A DNA stretch of 28,219 nt from GCA-002727735 sp038134525. Lineage in GTDB: Bacteria; Bacteroidota; Bacteroidia; Flavobacteriales_D; Parvicellaceae. A model generated the notes under the pieces. The model was given only the letters and a program-made list of their open reading frames with translations, was not told where the DNA came from and ran no database searches. The stretch lies in NCBI GenBank assembly GCA_038134525.1, contig JAYPVI010000022.1, forward strand, positions 1 to 28,219. Direction: 5' to 3'. Position numbers and translations under genes: made by a program. This document shows, piece after piece, positions 1 to 8,584 of this stretch (position 1 is its first letter; the number at the start of each line of letters is the position of its first letter).

Positions 1-1372
1 AGGCTCCATTCCATCCATCTCCATAAGAATCTTGCATGTCAATTACGTAATGACAACTTCCTGAAGATGGAGGTGAACCACCACATAAAGGAAACGGACA
101 GTTAGAAGTTTGAGTAGTAGTAGAACCATCTGCACAATTTACAGCACCATAAACCCAATTACCAACATTTGCTAATGCCGTATCTTTCCATGCCCATGTA
201 TCCATATATTCCCAAGATTCACCTGTTCCATCTACACCAACCACACCAAAGGTTTCAATAACTGAGCCATTATTATGTAATTCAATAGCATCATCACCAT
301 TAAAATAACCAGGCCAAGGATCTTCGTAAATGTGATGAAAAACACTTGCACAAGATCCGAAATAAGAATTGAATGCTGCGAGGTCTTTACAAACAATAAA
401 ATGTTCACCAGTACTTAAAGAAATTGCTGGAAATGAATATGGAGTTGAGCCGGCTGTAAAACTACCATTGTTATAATTTAACAATTGATAAGTTGATAAA
501 TCAGCAATACTTTGATTAGCTGTAACCATTACTGCCTTAACTGGGGTTGTCATGTCCATGATTGCAGTCATAGTCAAGGCATTTACTGAACCACCACATC
601 CTACACAACTTTCCCAACACACTGGACCATAATTAGCAGGACCCGATGTTGGAACAGTATACACTCTATTTGTATACTGCGCATTACCATTTGAGCAAAC
701 AGAATTTTCAAGTACATTAGGATCACCCCACTCTTGATTTGCCCAGTTATCAACTTGGAATTTAAATTCAATATTAGCACCAGCTAAATTTGCTGAGACA
801 GAAACAGTTCCTTCATACACATTATCACCATCTGGATCAGACAATTGCACACCTGCAGCCCATCCATCCCAGCTTCCTTGAACAAAAACATTAGTGTATG
901 TAAAGGAAACCTGACTCATATCAACACCAAAAGAAACATCGATTGGAGATGAAAAACTCGCACATGTACCGTCCGAATCACATGTTCCAAAGCATGCAAG
1001 AATGGTTGTGTCCTGTGTTATTGCAGGCATTAACCTATCATTGGAATTAGCTGCATCAGCACAACTTAAACCTGCAATATTTTCTTTTGTTCCCCAATCT
1101 GTACCATTAGTAGGACTATTTAGAAATGTGTAATGACCACCAGCTGAAGGAAATGCAACTGTGCCAGTCCAAACCCCATCACCATCTGAATCAGAAAGCT
1201 GAAGTGCCATGGCATCACCAACAACACCACCACCAACATACATGGAGGTTGCGATAGAACCACCACCAGATGTTATGGAAGCAGTATTTAATTGAAATGT
1301 CACATTGTACGTTTGAGCACTAAAAAGCCCAAAAGACAAAAACATCAATAAAAATGAGTAAATTTTTTTCAT
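1..1372 (-). CDS. Large secreted glycan-binding-like protein with lamin-tail domain, 3' end beyond window
   Basis: Open from an ATG at 1370-1372 to the left edge, giving the first 457 residues; the C-terminus is missing. Residues 1-20 are a signal peptide ending FSAQ. Two beta-rich modules follow (about 21-130 and 143-245), each with an LSDxDGDxVxxGTV stretch, resembling carbohydrate-binding-like modules of T9SS cargo proteins. Residues 262-400 look like a lamin-tail domain, with FNGDDAIELHNNG and FGVVGVDGTGESWEY. A third module begins near 440 with DSYGDGWNG, common in Bacteroidota surface proteins. A T9SS sorting domain would be expected in the missing part, but that is inference. The gene is transcribed away from the YceI-like gene, with 176 bases between them. 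Surface location is likely; no catalytic domain is visible and the function is unknown. Confidence 0.8.
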   Translation of the reverse strand, partial: MKKIYSFLLMFLSFGLFSAQTYNVTFQLNTASITSGGGSIATSMYVGGGVVGDAMALQLSDSDGDGVWTGTVAFPSAGGHYTFLNSPTNGTDWGTKENIAGLSCADAANSNDRLMPAITQDTTILACFGTCDSDGTCASFSSPIDVSFGVDMSQVSFTYTNVFVQGSWDGWAAGVQLSDPDGDNVYEGTVSVSANLAGANIEFKFQVDNWANQEWGDPNVLENSVCSNGNAQYTNRVYTVPTSGPANYGPVCWESCVGCGGSVNALTMTAIMDMTTPVKAVMVTANQSIADLSTYQLLNYNNGSFTAGSTPYSFPAISLSTGEHFIVCKDLAAFNSYFGSCASVFHHIYEDPWPGYFNGDDAIELHNNGSVIETFGVVGVDGTGESWEYMDTWAWKDTALANVGNWVYGAVNCADGSTTTQTSNCPFPLCGGSPPSSGSCHYVIDMQDSYGDGWNGA

Positions 1373-1548
1373 GATTAAATAATTATTATTAACTAAGTGT
1401 AGATTTTACGTTTTCTGTAAACGCAATCTAAAGTAGGTAAAAAATAATTAGTTTGCTAAAAAAATTTATTCTTTATTTAATTAGCTAAACAAATTAACCA
1501 TTATCAAAAGAAATTTATTTTGTTAATTTTAACCTATTAACTAAGAAT

Positions 1549-2232
1549 ATGAATTTCAAACTAAAGTATATTTTTTTTGGAGTTGGCTTGATAGCTATTT
1601 TTTCATTTATTGCCCTATACGTTACTTGGGGAGGTAATCCAGAAACCAAATTAAAAAAAACTACCCTACTGGACCATTCTCAGAAAACCAACAGTTCTTT
1701 TGACAACATGTTAGGCACCACCTGGATTAATCAAAAAAATGATTCCACCAGTTCTGAAGTTTCATTTACTATTGAAAGTAGTCCAAAATACACTAAAGGA
1801 ATTTTTGAAAATGTTGATATTCTTTTTAAAGTCTCTGAGAATGATCCTACCAAATCTAAACTTAGCGTCACTATTGATGTCAGCAGCATTAATACAGATA
1901 ACGAAATGCGAGATGAAAATTTGATGGATGAAGATTATTTTAACTCCATTAAGTTCCCTGCAATTAACTACCAATCAAAAGAAATAATTAAAACTGATTC
2001 TAATTATTGGACAAGTGGAATTATTGAGATGATGGGACTGAAAAACGAATTATCTTTTTATTTTAATTATAAGGGACAAAGTGAAAATAATCGTCAACAA
2101 AAAGTAGCTATTTTTGAAGGTCAATTTACAATAGACAGAGTAAAACTTGGAATGATTCCCATTAAAACAATTGGAAATGAAGTAAATGTTAAATTCTATT
2201 GCGAATTAATTGAAAAGAACATACAATTATAA
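1549..2232 (+). CDS. YceI-family lipid-binding-like protein, membrane anchored
   Basis: 227 residues. Residues 7-27 form one hydrophobic segment (uncleaved anchor or signal), and the rest is a YceI-type domain. The family hallmark is at residues 114-139, where INTDNEMRDENLMDEDYF is followed by IKFPAI, matching the usual rule of new, smaller deviations in a beta-barrel that binds polyisoprenoid or similar lipids. The C-terminal GQFTIDRVKLGM stretch (191-202) is also typical. The protein probably acts in the periplasm, facing outward from the inner membrane. The next gene starts 9 bases after the stop, in the same frame, so the two are probably co-transcribed, although no shared pathway is obvious. 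The ligand is unknown. The family call is based on these motifs alone. Confidence 0.8.
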   Translation: MNFKLKYIFFGVGLIAIFSFIALYVTWGGNPETKLKKTTLLDHSQKTNSSFDNMLGTTWINQKNDSTSSEVSFTIESSPKYTKGIFENVDILFKVSENDPTKSKLSVTIDVSSINTDNEMRDENLMDEDYFNSIKFPAINYQSKEIIKTDSNYWTSGIIEMMGLKNELSFYFNYKGQSENNRQQKVAIFEGQFTIDRVKLGMIPIKTIGNEVNVKFYCELIEKNIQL

Positions 2233-2241
2233 TCTGTTTTA

Positions 2242-3144
2242 TTGCTAAAAATCGCCTTTGATAAAAAATACGTACTTCCATTACCCGAAGGTCATCGTTT
2301 TCCCATGTTGAAATATGAACTCATTCCAGATCAACTTTTATATGAGGGAGTGGTTAGTGAAGATCAATTTTTTTCACCAAAAAAAATAAGTGAGAAATGG
2401 GTAGAAAAAGCACATGAAAGGAATTACATTCAAAATTTTAAATCACTTTCGTTAACTAAAAGTGATATTAGAAAGACTGGCTTTCCACTCACAAAAGAGC
2501 TTGTTGAACGAGAATACATCATTACAGAAGGCAGTAGACTATGTGTTGATTACGCATTAGAATTTGGTGCTGCTGCAAATATTGCTGGGGGAACACACCA
2601 TGCATTTAGAGACAGAGGTGAAGGATTTTGTCTATTTAATGATGTTGCAGTAGCCTCATACTATGCGATTGAAAAATTTAAAGTGGATCAAATTTTGGTC
2701 ATTGACTTGGATGTACATCAGGGAAATGGTACAGCTTCCATTTTTAGAGAGGAAAATCGAGTTTATACCTTTAGTATGCACGGTAAGAAAAATTACCCTT
2801 TTAAAAAGGAAATATCGGACCTAGACGTAGAGCTAAATGATGGGGTTAAAGACGATGAATATCTTAAAATGCTTGAACATACCATTAAAAAATTAGATGC
2901 TATATTAAATCCAAATCTCATCTTTTACATATCGGGGGTAGATATTCTTTCCTCAGATAAATTAGGAAGACTAGATATTTCTCGAGAAGGATGTAAAAAA
3001 AGAGACGAAATGGTATACGAATTTGCTCAAAAAAACAAAATTCCCATTGTAACTTCCATGGGCGGAGGTTATTCAGAAAAAATTTATGATATAGTAGAGG
3101 CACATTGTAACACCTATAAATGCATGATACAACTAACAGATTAG
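2242..3144 (+). CDS. Histone deacetylase family (AcuC/HDAC-like) zinc hydrolase
   Basis: 300 residues from a TTG start. The N-terminal LPLPEGHRFPMLKYEL stretch is conserved in bacterial members of this family, so the TTG is preferred over the first ATG at 2305, which would cut it off. Catalytic features are complete: the His pair in GGTHH (119-120), zinc ligands in DLDVH (Asp155/157, His159), the second zinc Asp in SGVDILSSDKLGRL (234), and GGGY (274-277). The family removes acetyl groups from lysines, polyamines or related amides; the substrate here cannot be read from sequence. It is probably cytoplasmic. It lies directly behind the YceI-like gene and its stop overlaps the convergent lipoprotein gene by 4 bases. 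Confidence 0.9.
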   Translation: MLKIAFDKKYVLPLPEGHRFPMLKYELIPDQLLYEGVVSEDQFFSPKKISEKWVEKAHERNYIQNFKSLSLTKSDIRKTGFPLTKELVEREYIITEGSRLCVDYALEFGAAANIAGGTHHAFRDRGEGFCLFNDVAVASYYAIEKFKVDQILVIDLDVHQGNGTASIFREENRVYTFSMHGKKNYPFKKEISDLDVELNDGVKDDEYLKMLEHTIKKLDAILNPNLIFYISGVDILSSDKLGRLDISREGCKKRDEMVYEFAQKNKIPIVTSMGGGYSEKIYDIVEAHCNTYKCMIQLTD

Positions 3145-3686
3145 TCCCAACTGAAATATGTTTCAAATTCTAAATCAACGTTCCGATACTTGTATTTTAT
3201 CTTTTTAAGAAATCGATCATTTTTCTTCATACCGACATAATAAAAAGGATTGATTAAGGCCGAATCTACTGGCACTAAATAGGGGTCATCGTAATCATAA
3301 AACACAATCTTATATCCATCATTTTCCCAATCCTCATTTTTAAGTTGATTGTCATCTGAAAGATCTAAAAAAACATCATTACCCATCATTGAAAAGTTTA
3401 CATCAAAAATATCAGACATGTAGATTAAATCGTTGCCTACATACACATCAAAAGTTAAATCCCACCAATTAAAAGGCTCATCCCACTTTACCCCATTTTG
3501 ATCCGTATCAGAAATATTAAAAATTCGTATAGAGTCTATTCTGACGTGATTATAGTATTTACAACGACCATTATCTACTGAACGGTGAGCATTATAATTA
3601 TATGCTAATGGGTCTGTACATCCCTTTTTACAGCCTGGAGTAATGAATATAATTAACAAAATGCATATATAAATTAGAAATCTCAT
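3141..3686 (-). CDS. Small lipoprotein with one GCTDP module
   Basis: 181 residues from the ATG at 3684-3686; a longer frame reaches 3743, but only the inner start places a proper signal peptide at the N-terminus. Residues 1-18 are a lipoprotein signal, with the lipidated Cys19 in ITPGC. Immediately after comes KKGCTDPLAYNYNAHRS ending in DNGRC, a short two-cysteine module that recurs in three other lipoproteins of this window. The remaining 135 residues are rich in Asp, Tyr and Trp and show no family I recognise. A cell-envelope location is likely. The function is unknown. Confidence 0.75.
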   Translation of the reverse strand: MRFLIYICILLIIFITPGCKKGCTDPLAYNYNAHRSVDNGRCKYYNHVRIDSIRIFNISDTDQNGVKWDEPFNWWDLTFDVYVGNDLIYMSDIFDVNFSMMGNDVFLDLSDDNQLKNEDWENDGYKIVFYDYDDPYLVPVDSALINPFYYVGMKKNDRFLKKIKYKYRNVDLEFETYFSWD

Positions 3687-3782
3687 TTTAATAAAATAAT
3701 AATGTAAAATGTTACGGTTCATAAACTTACAAAATATGATCAATAGTTATGCCATAAATATAAGCTGAACTTAAACATGTAG

Positions 3783-3794
3783 ATGAAATTTCAT
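3783..3794. promoter_or_regulatory. Perfect 12-base palindrome before the photolyase operon
   Basis: ATGAAATTTCAT reads the same on both strands and ends 22 bases before the ATG at 3817. It sits where a core promoter or operator would be expected. A 12-base palindrome in AT-rich DNA can arise by chance, so the operator role is only a suggestion. Confidence 0.25.
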
Positions 3795-3816
3795 TTATTA
3801 GTGAGATTTTTGAAAA

Positions 3817-4905
3817 ATGAAAATGACAATTGATAACTTAATTGAGGTTATTTCCAATTTTGATGTTGCTGCATATGCAAGAACAAGAAATTTTAAAAAT
3901 GGAGCAGTTAGCCGTTTATCACCCTACATTTCTAGAGGAGTCATTTCCACCAAATTTGTGCTGGAATTACTCATGCAAAAAGGTCATGACAAAAAGGGAA
4001 TGGAAAAGTTTTTTCAAGAACTAGTTTGGAGAGATTATTGGCAAAAAGTATGGCAACAAAATCAAAATTTACTAATTGACCTAAAATATCCTCAGCAACC
4101 TGTAAAATCCAGAACTATTCCAAAAGCTATTGTGGAAGGAAAAACAGGGATAAATGCTATAGATGACAGTATACAAGAGTTTTATGAAACTGGGTATATT
4201 CACAATCATATGAGAATGTATATCGCAGCTGTATGCTGTAATATAGGTCAGTATCATTGGCTGAAACCAGCTCAGTGGATGTATTATCACCTGCTAGATG
4301 GTGATTGGGGAAGTAATGCCCTGAGTTGGCAATGGGTGGCTGGTACAACTCGACAAAAGAAATACATAGCCAATCAAGAAAACATCAATAAATACTTTTC
4401 TACACACGATTTTGATACGTTTTTGGATAAGTCTTATAATGAACTGTACTCCTTCAGCGAAATTCCAGAAGCATTGAAATCAACCACTTCTTTAACATTA
4501 AATACTCCACTACCCAATCAAAAGAAGCTAATAATTGACAACGAAAAGGACACTTACATTTTCAATTCATACAATTTAGACCCCTTGTGGAGTAAAAATA
4601 AAGACGTTAATCGGATATTGCTTTTAGAACCCTCTCACTTTTCTACCTATCCTGTTTCCGATCAAGTTATGTCATTTATTGTGGAAATGGCGTCAGAAAT
4701 ACAAGACATTCAAGTAGCCGTAATGGAATTTGAACAACTTTATGAATTATTACCTACCAAAATGGAAATATACTTTAAAGAACATCCTTTTACTAACCAT
4801 TACAACGGAACGTCAACAGAAAGGGATTGGATTTTTGCAAATGTGGAGGCAACCGGATCATTCTTTAACTATTGGAATAAAGGAATAAAACAATTTAAAT
4901 CATGA
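3817..4905 (+). CDS. Photolyase/cryptochrome FAD-binding domain protein with C-terminal alpha/beta domain
   Basis: 362 residues. Residues 20-195 match the FAD-binding core of DNA photolyases: RTRNFKNGAVSRLSPYISRG (22-41), ELVWRDYW (68-75), ETGYIHNHMRMYIAA (124-138) and LLDGDWGSNALSWQWVAGT (159-177), the flavin loop with its Asp and Asn. The usual N-terminal antenna alpha/beta domain is absent. Instead, residues 260-345 hold an alpha/beta-like stretch (RILLLEPSHF, YPVSDQVMSFIVEMA, VAVMEFEQL, IYFKEHPF) that looks like a relocated Rossmann-type domain. From memory, this layout is standard for a Flavobacteriia family. The likely role is light-driven DNA repair or blue-light sensing; the substrate is uncertain. 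It heads an operon and overlaps the flavin reductase gene by ATGA. Confidence 0.85.
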   Translation: MKMTIDNLIEVISNFDVAAYARTRNFKNGAVSRLSPYISRGVISTKFVLELLMQKGHDKKGMEKFFQELVWRDYWQKVWQQNQNLLIDLKYPQQPVKSRTIPKAIVEGKTGINAIDDSIQEFYETGYIHNHMRMYIAAVCCNIGQYHWLKPAQWMYYHLLDGDWGSNALSWQWVAGTTRQKKYIANQENINKYFSTHDFDTFLDKSYNELYSFSEIPEALKSTTSLTLNTPLPNQKKLIIDNEKDTYIFNSYNLDPLWSKNKDVNRILLLEPSHFSTYPVSDQVMSFIVEMASEIQDIQVAVMEFEQLYELLPTKMEIYFKEHPFTNHYNGTSTERDWIFANVEATGSFFNYWNKGIKQFKS

Positions 4906-5543
4906 TGACATTTTTCAGCGAAAATGATATAATCCAAATGCCAAAAGTAAAGCGGTTAAATATCATAAATAGCATTACAGGAATAAAACCCGCAAACTTG
5001 ATTGGCACTAATGATGAAAGAAACCACCTTAACTTAGCCATTTTTAGCAGCGTAGTTCATCTTGGTAGTAATCCTGCACTTATTGGATTTATTTTAAGGC
5101 CGCAACAAAAAGTAAGAAGACATACGTACGAAAACATTCTTCAAAATGGATATTACACCATAAATCACTTACCAAATCATAAAACGTTGGAGGGACATTA
5201 TACGTCTGCTAAACTTGATAAAGAAACCTCAGAGTTTGATGCTTGCCATTTTACACCCGAATTTCAACACGATTTCCCCGCACCGTATGTGAAGGAAAGT
5301 AATCTCAAAATGGGATTAAAACATGTAGAAAGTATCCCCATTAAGTATAATGATACTGTAATGGTAGTAGGGAAAATACTACAAGTACATGTGGCTGAAA
5401 ATGCCCTCAGCGAGGAAGGGTACATCAACCTTGAAGAAGCAAAATCTGTTGGGATTAGTGGACTCAACACCTATTACGATCTTAAAAAAATCGATTCATA
5501 TCCGTACGCAAGACCGCATGAAATCCCTGATTTTAAATCATGA
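4902..5543 (+). CDS. Flavin reductase family protein (FMN-binding split barrel)
   Basis: 213 residues. The split-barrel flavin reductase family is indicated by the substrate-flavin segment NLAIFSSVVHLGSNPALIGF (44-63), followed by the RHTYENILQNGYYTINHL helix and strand (73-90). Members bind FMN and reduce it with NAD(P)H, or act as flavoenzymes. The ATG overlaps the stop of the photolyase-like gene (ATGA), and its own stop overlaps the DUF2256 gene the same way, so translation is probably coupled. This suggests it supplies or maintains the reduced flavin state for the photolyase-like protein. That role is inference from context only. Confidence 0.85.
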   Translation: MMTFFSENDIIQMPKVKRLNIINSITGIKPANLIGTNDERNHLNLAIFSSVVHLGSNPALIGFILRPQQKVRRHTYENILQNGYYTINHLPNHKTLEGHYTSAKLDKETSEFDACHFTPEFQHDFPAPYVKESNLKMGLKHVESIPIKYNDTVMVVGKILQVHVAENALSEEGYINLEEAKSVGISGLNTYYDLKKIDSYPYARPHEIPDFKS

Positions 5544-5701
5544 AAGGGAACAAAAGCTACCTTGATCAAAAGATTTGCATGATATGTGAAAAGCCGTTCA
5601 CCTGGAGAAAAAAATGGAATAAAAATTGGGAGAGTGTAAAGTTTTGTAGTGTTAGGTGTAAATCACAAAAAAAGCTAAAAGGGAATGCCAAAATTATCTA
5701 A
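5540..5701 (+). CDS. DUF2256 small zinc-ribbon-like protein
   Basis: 53 residues, shorter than common ORF cut-offs. The pattern CMIC (13-16), PFTWRKKWNKNW (19-30) and FCSVRC (35-40) matches DUF2256: two cysteine pairs (Cys13/16 and Cys36/40) able to hold one zinc, with a Trp- and Lys-rich middle. The family is often found beside photolyase/cryptochrome genes, and here it overlaps the flavin reductase stop by ATGA. The basic character would suit nucleic-acid contact, but no function is established. The ABC ATPase ATG follows 15 bases after the stop. Confidence 0.9.
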   Translation: MKGNKSYLDQKICMICEKPFTWRKKWNKNWESVKFCSVRCKSQKKLKGNAKII

Positions 5702-5716
5702 GTTATATATTTGACT

Positions 5717-6610
5717 ATGTCCGTAATTCTAGAAGTAAAAAATCTTCATAAATCTTACCAAAGCTTTAAGGCAGTTGATGACATTTCGTTTCACGTCAAC
5801 AAAGGGGACATTTATGGGTTTTTGGGACCTAATGGCGCTGGAAAGAGCACTACGCTAAGAATGATTCTAGGGTTAATTAGACCTGATAGTGGATTAATCC
5901 AACTAGACGGTGGACGAGTTGATTACCAAAATAAAAAGTATTTAAATCAAATAGGTGCGTTAATAGAAAGGCCTGACTTTTACAAAAACCTATCAGCTTA
6001 CGAAAATTTAAAAATTTTGTACAGAATGTCTAAGCTTAAAGACATTAGAATCATTGATGATGTTCTAAAAGAAGTAGATCTATTAGAACGTAAAAAAGAC
6101 AAGGTTGGAGGCTATTCGCAAGGGATGAAACAACGACTAGGTATAGCTCAAGCATTAATCCATCAACCTGAACTTATCATTTTAGATGAACCTTCCAACG
6201 GGTTGGACCCACAAGGACAAGCCGATATGAGAGAACTTATTCTGAGGATTAATAAAGAAAGGGGTATTACCGTTGTTATATCCAGTCACATTCTTGCCGA
6301 AATTGAAAAAATTTCAAACCGAATGATTGTGATTAATAAAGGAAGAAAAATTGCCGAAGGTGCAGTAAATCAACTGATGTCTAGTGAATCGATTAAAATT
6401 CAAATTAAAACAAAATCTCATGCTGAAATAGAAAGTTATTTTAATACTCATCTGATAACATTCACAAATGAAAACGAATCATACTATATACAATGGGAAG
6501 AAGCAAAGATTGATGAATTGATTAAAAACCTCAATAGTGAAAACATTTCTCTTTATGAAGTAAAACAAATGAAAACTCTAGAAGAATACTTTTTAAACCT
6601 AACGAATTGA
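5717..6610 (+). CDS. ABC transporter ATP-binding protein
   Basis: 297 residues from ATG 5717; a TTG at 5711 would add only two residues. All ABC ATPase motifs are present: Walker A GPNGAGKST (37-45), signature YSQGMKQ (133-139), Walker B LIILDE (153-158), the D-loop and H-loop SSH (189-191). The signature is of the YSxGM type typical of exporters of the ABC-2 (NatA, BcrA, NosF) group. A C-terminal extension of about 85 residues ends in a LEEYFLNLT motif, common in this group. The stop overlaps the TTG start of the permease gene. It should power the 6607-7443 membrane protein. Whether it exports a drug, a lipid or a protein is not visible. Confidence 0.93.
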   Translation: MSVILEVKNLHKSYQSFKAVDDISFHVNKGDIYGFLGPNGAGKSTTLRMILGLIRPDSGLIQLDGGRVDYQNKKYLNQIGALIERPDFYKNLSAYENLKILYRMSKLKDIRIIDDVLKEVDLLERKKDKVGGYSQGMKQRLGIAQALIHQPELIILDEPSNGLDPQGQADMRELILRINKERGITVVISSHILAEIEKISNRMIVINKGRKIAEGAVNQLMSSESIKIQIKTKSHAEIESYFNTHLITFTNENESYYIQWEEAKIDELIKNLNSENISLYEVKQMKTLEEYFLNLTN

Positions 6611-7443
6611 TTAGGCTCATTAACATAGAACTTTTTAAAATAGTTAAAAGACCAAGAACCTATATTGGTTTCCTTGCTATTTTCTTAATAGTAGGCGCTT
6701 TACAATTAGCTATGTATTTTGAAGGTGAAGAATTGATTTCTATAGCCATACAAAACTTAGAAAATGATTTTAGACTGGAGGGGAAAATAATAAACGCCAA
6801 TTTACTTACTTACCTTTTATTGAATAGCATCATCATACACATTCCCATTTTAATTTGCTTAGTTACTGGTGACGCTATAGCGGGAGAAGCTGCTTCAGGA
6901 ACATTAAGGTTGATATTACAAAGACCATTTAAGAGAACTGAAATCTACATAGCAAAAGCAATAACAGGATTTCTATATGCTATAGCTTTAATGGTGTTTT
7001 TAGCTACAATGACCTACGGTTTAGGGATGTTATTGTTTGGTTCAGGTGATTTAATAGTTCTTAGAAGAGGAGTAACCGTAATAGCGAGTGATGATGTTAG
7101 TTGGCGTTTCTTTTATGCTTTTTGCTCAGGTACTCTTTCTATGATCGTAGTTGCTTCGTTGTCGATGATGATTTCATCTTTTGTCAACAATGCTATTGGT
7201 CCTATTGTAGGCACGATAGCTATCCTAATTGGATTAAATATTATATTCACCCTAGGTGCGCCTATATTTAAAGATATTCTACCCTACGTATTCACTAGCC
7301 ATTTTATAAAGTGGCAATACTTTTTTGATTTTGACATTGATAAATTGGCTCTTCAGCAATCTGTAATGGTGCAATTTATATACATTCTAATTTTTAACCT
7401 GATTGGTATTTGGAACTTCAGTAGAAAAGATATTTTGACATGA
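6607..7443 (+). CDS. ABC-2 type transporter permease
   Basis: 278 residues from TTG 6607, overlapping the ATPase stop (TTGA). No ATG occurs until residue 36, which would remove the conserved IELFKIVKRPRTYIG start, so TTG is the best start. About six membrane segments are seen (near 18-37, 66-88, 115-140, 167-190, 195-217 and 253-270). Between the second and third lies DAIAGEAASGTLRLILQRPF, the cytoplasmic helix typical of ABC-2 permeases that docks on the ATPase. It is the inner-membrane partner of the preceding ATPase. The transported substrate is unknown. Confidence 0.9.
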   Translation: MIRLINIELFKIVKRPRTYIGFLAIFLIVGALQLAMYFEGEELISIAIQNLENDFRLEGKIINANLLTYLLLNSIIIHIPILICLVTGDAIAGEAASGTLRLILQRPFKRTEIYIAKAITGFLYAIALMVFLATMTYGLGMLLFGSGDLIVLRRGVTVIASDDVSWRFFYAFCSGTLSMIVVASLSMMISSFVNNAIGPIVGTIAILIGLNIIFTLGAPIFKDILPYVFTSHFIKWQYFFDFDIDKLALQQSVMVQFIYILIFNLIGIWNFSRKDILT

Positions 7444-8075
7444 TTAGATGGTTACTTATATTACTTTTTGGCTTCTCCACAAGCTTATTTTCAGCTCAAT
7501 CTAATGATGCTAAAAAAAGGATGCTCAACATGGTTGGAAAACTGGAAAAAATTCCACCCTACACGTGTGATGTCAAAATAAACATTGATGTTAAATTCAT
7601 AAAAATTAAAGAAAGAGTAGGAAAAATGATTTATCGATCTCCCGATGATATAGATTATAACATTAAAGGATTTGCCTTTTTACCCAAAAAAGAAATGGGA
7701 ACCACTTCCACCTCCTTATTTAAAGAAGATTTTATTGCCATTGATATGGGTAAAGAAAATGAAGAACAAATTATAAAGGTCATCCCGATGGATATCAACT
7801 CTGAAATAGTAACAGGTCAGTTTTGGATTGATTCCGCTGACTTAATTCAAAAAATGATATTGATTACTAAAGATAAAGGCAGTTATACGGCTGAAATGAG
7901 TTACAACGACACTCCATTTGATTTACCTAGTAAAATTAGCATGTCATTTGATGTTAAAAACCAAAAAATGCCCGCTTTACTGACTGGAGACTTAGAAGGT
8001 TATGCTGACGAAATGGAAGAAGATGAGGTATCAAAGGGTACCATTACCATAACGTATTCTAATCATCAGTTCTGA
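7440..8075 (+). CDS. Exported LolA-like protein
   Basis: 211 residues with a signal peptide (about 1-19, ending LFSAQ). The remainder begins with a helical NDAKKRMLNMVGKLEK segment followed by alternating beta strands (VKINIDVKFIKIKERVGKMIYRS, and later a WIDSADLIQKMILIT strand pair). This order is that of LolA/LolB-like half-barrels that carry lipids or lipoproteins through the periplasm. Similarity is by pattern only. Its ATG overlaps the permease stop (ATGA), which suggests a periplasmic partner of the transporter. It could instead be an unrelated periplasmic protein. The acidic EEDE patch near 191-197 is notable. Confidence 0.55.
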   Translation: MIRWLLILLFGFSTSLFSAQSNDAKKRMLNMVGKLEKIPPYTCDVKINIDVKFIKIKERVGKMIYRSPDDIDYNIKGFAFLPKKEMGTTSTSLFKEDFIAIDMGKENEEQIIKVIPMDINSEIVTGQFWIDSADLIQKMILITKDKGSYTAEMSYNDTPFDLPSKISMSFDVKNQKMPALLTGDLEGYADEMEEDEVSKGTITITYSNHQF

Positions 8076-8584
8076 TGCTTACATCGAAAGAAATCATAAA
8101 TACACTTGAACTAACTCCTCATCCAGAAGGAGGTTATTTTAAAGAGATATATCGGAGTAAAGGAGTTATAAAGAATGATTCTTTAGACTTTTTAACTTAT
8201 GGGAGTAGAAATTACAGTACAGCCATTTATTTTCTACTGGATAAAGTGGACTACTCTGCTTTCCACAGAATAAAACAAGATGAAATCTGGCATTTTTATT
8301 TAGGATCTACTCTCCTACTTCACACTATTAATAAGGTAGGAGACTATAAACGTATAAGGATAGGAAATAATATTAAAAAAGGAGAAGTGCTCCAATATGT
8401 AGTTCCAGCAGATACTTGGTTTGCATCTGAAATAGAAAATAAAGCCGAATTTGCATTATGTGGATGCACAGTTAGTCCAGGATTTGACTTCAATGATTTT
8501 GAAATGCCTGAGAAAAACCAACTTTTAGAGCTGTTTCCATTGCATGAAGAAATCATAAACAGATTAGGCTATTCAAAAGAATGA
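8075..8584 (+). CDS. DUF985 cupin-superfamily protein
   Basis: 169 residues. Family landmarks are in order: HPEGGYF (16-22), SAFHRIKQDEIWHFYLG (61-77) carrying the cupin His residues, PADTWFAS (111-118) and GCTVSPGFDF (130-139). This double-stranded beta-helix family is found across bacteria and eukaryotes, and no reaction can be deduced from sequence. It has no signal peptide and is probably cytoplasmic. The start shares one base with the previous stop (TGATG), making it the last gene of the seven-gene run. The 3' end overlaps the convergent lipoprotein gene by 16 bases. Confidence 0.9.
   Translation: MLTSKEIINTLELTPHPEGGYFKEIYRSKGVIKNDSLDFLTYGSRNYSTAIYFLLDKVDYSAFHRIKQDEIWHFYLGSTLLLHTINKVGDYKRIRIGNNIKKGEVLQYVVPADTWFASEIENKAEFALCGCTVSPGFDFNDFEMPEKNQLLELFPLHEEIINRLGYSKE

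Noticed and set aside
1373..1548. Promoter boxes for the divergent surface-protein and YceI-like genes
   Set aside because: Only partial matches to TAnnTTTG (such as TTATTTTG) without a -33 partner, too weak to place.
3687..3743. N-terminal extension of the GCTDP lipoprotein by 19 residues
   Set aside because: It would put hydrophilic and aromatic residues before the lipoprotein signal; the inner ATG gives a standard signal peptide.
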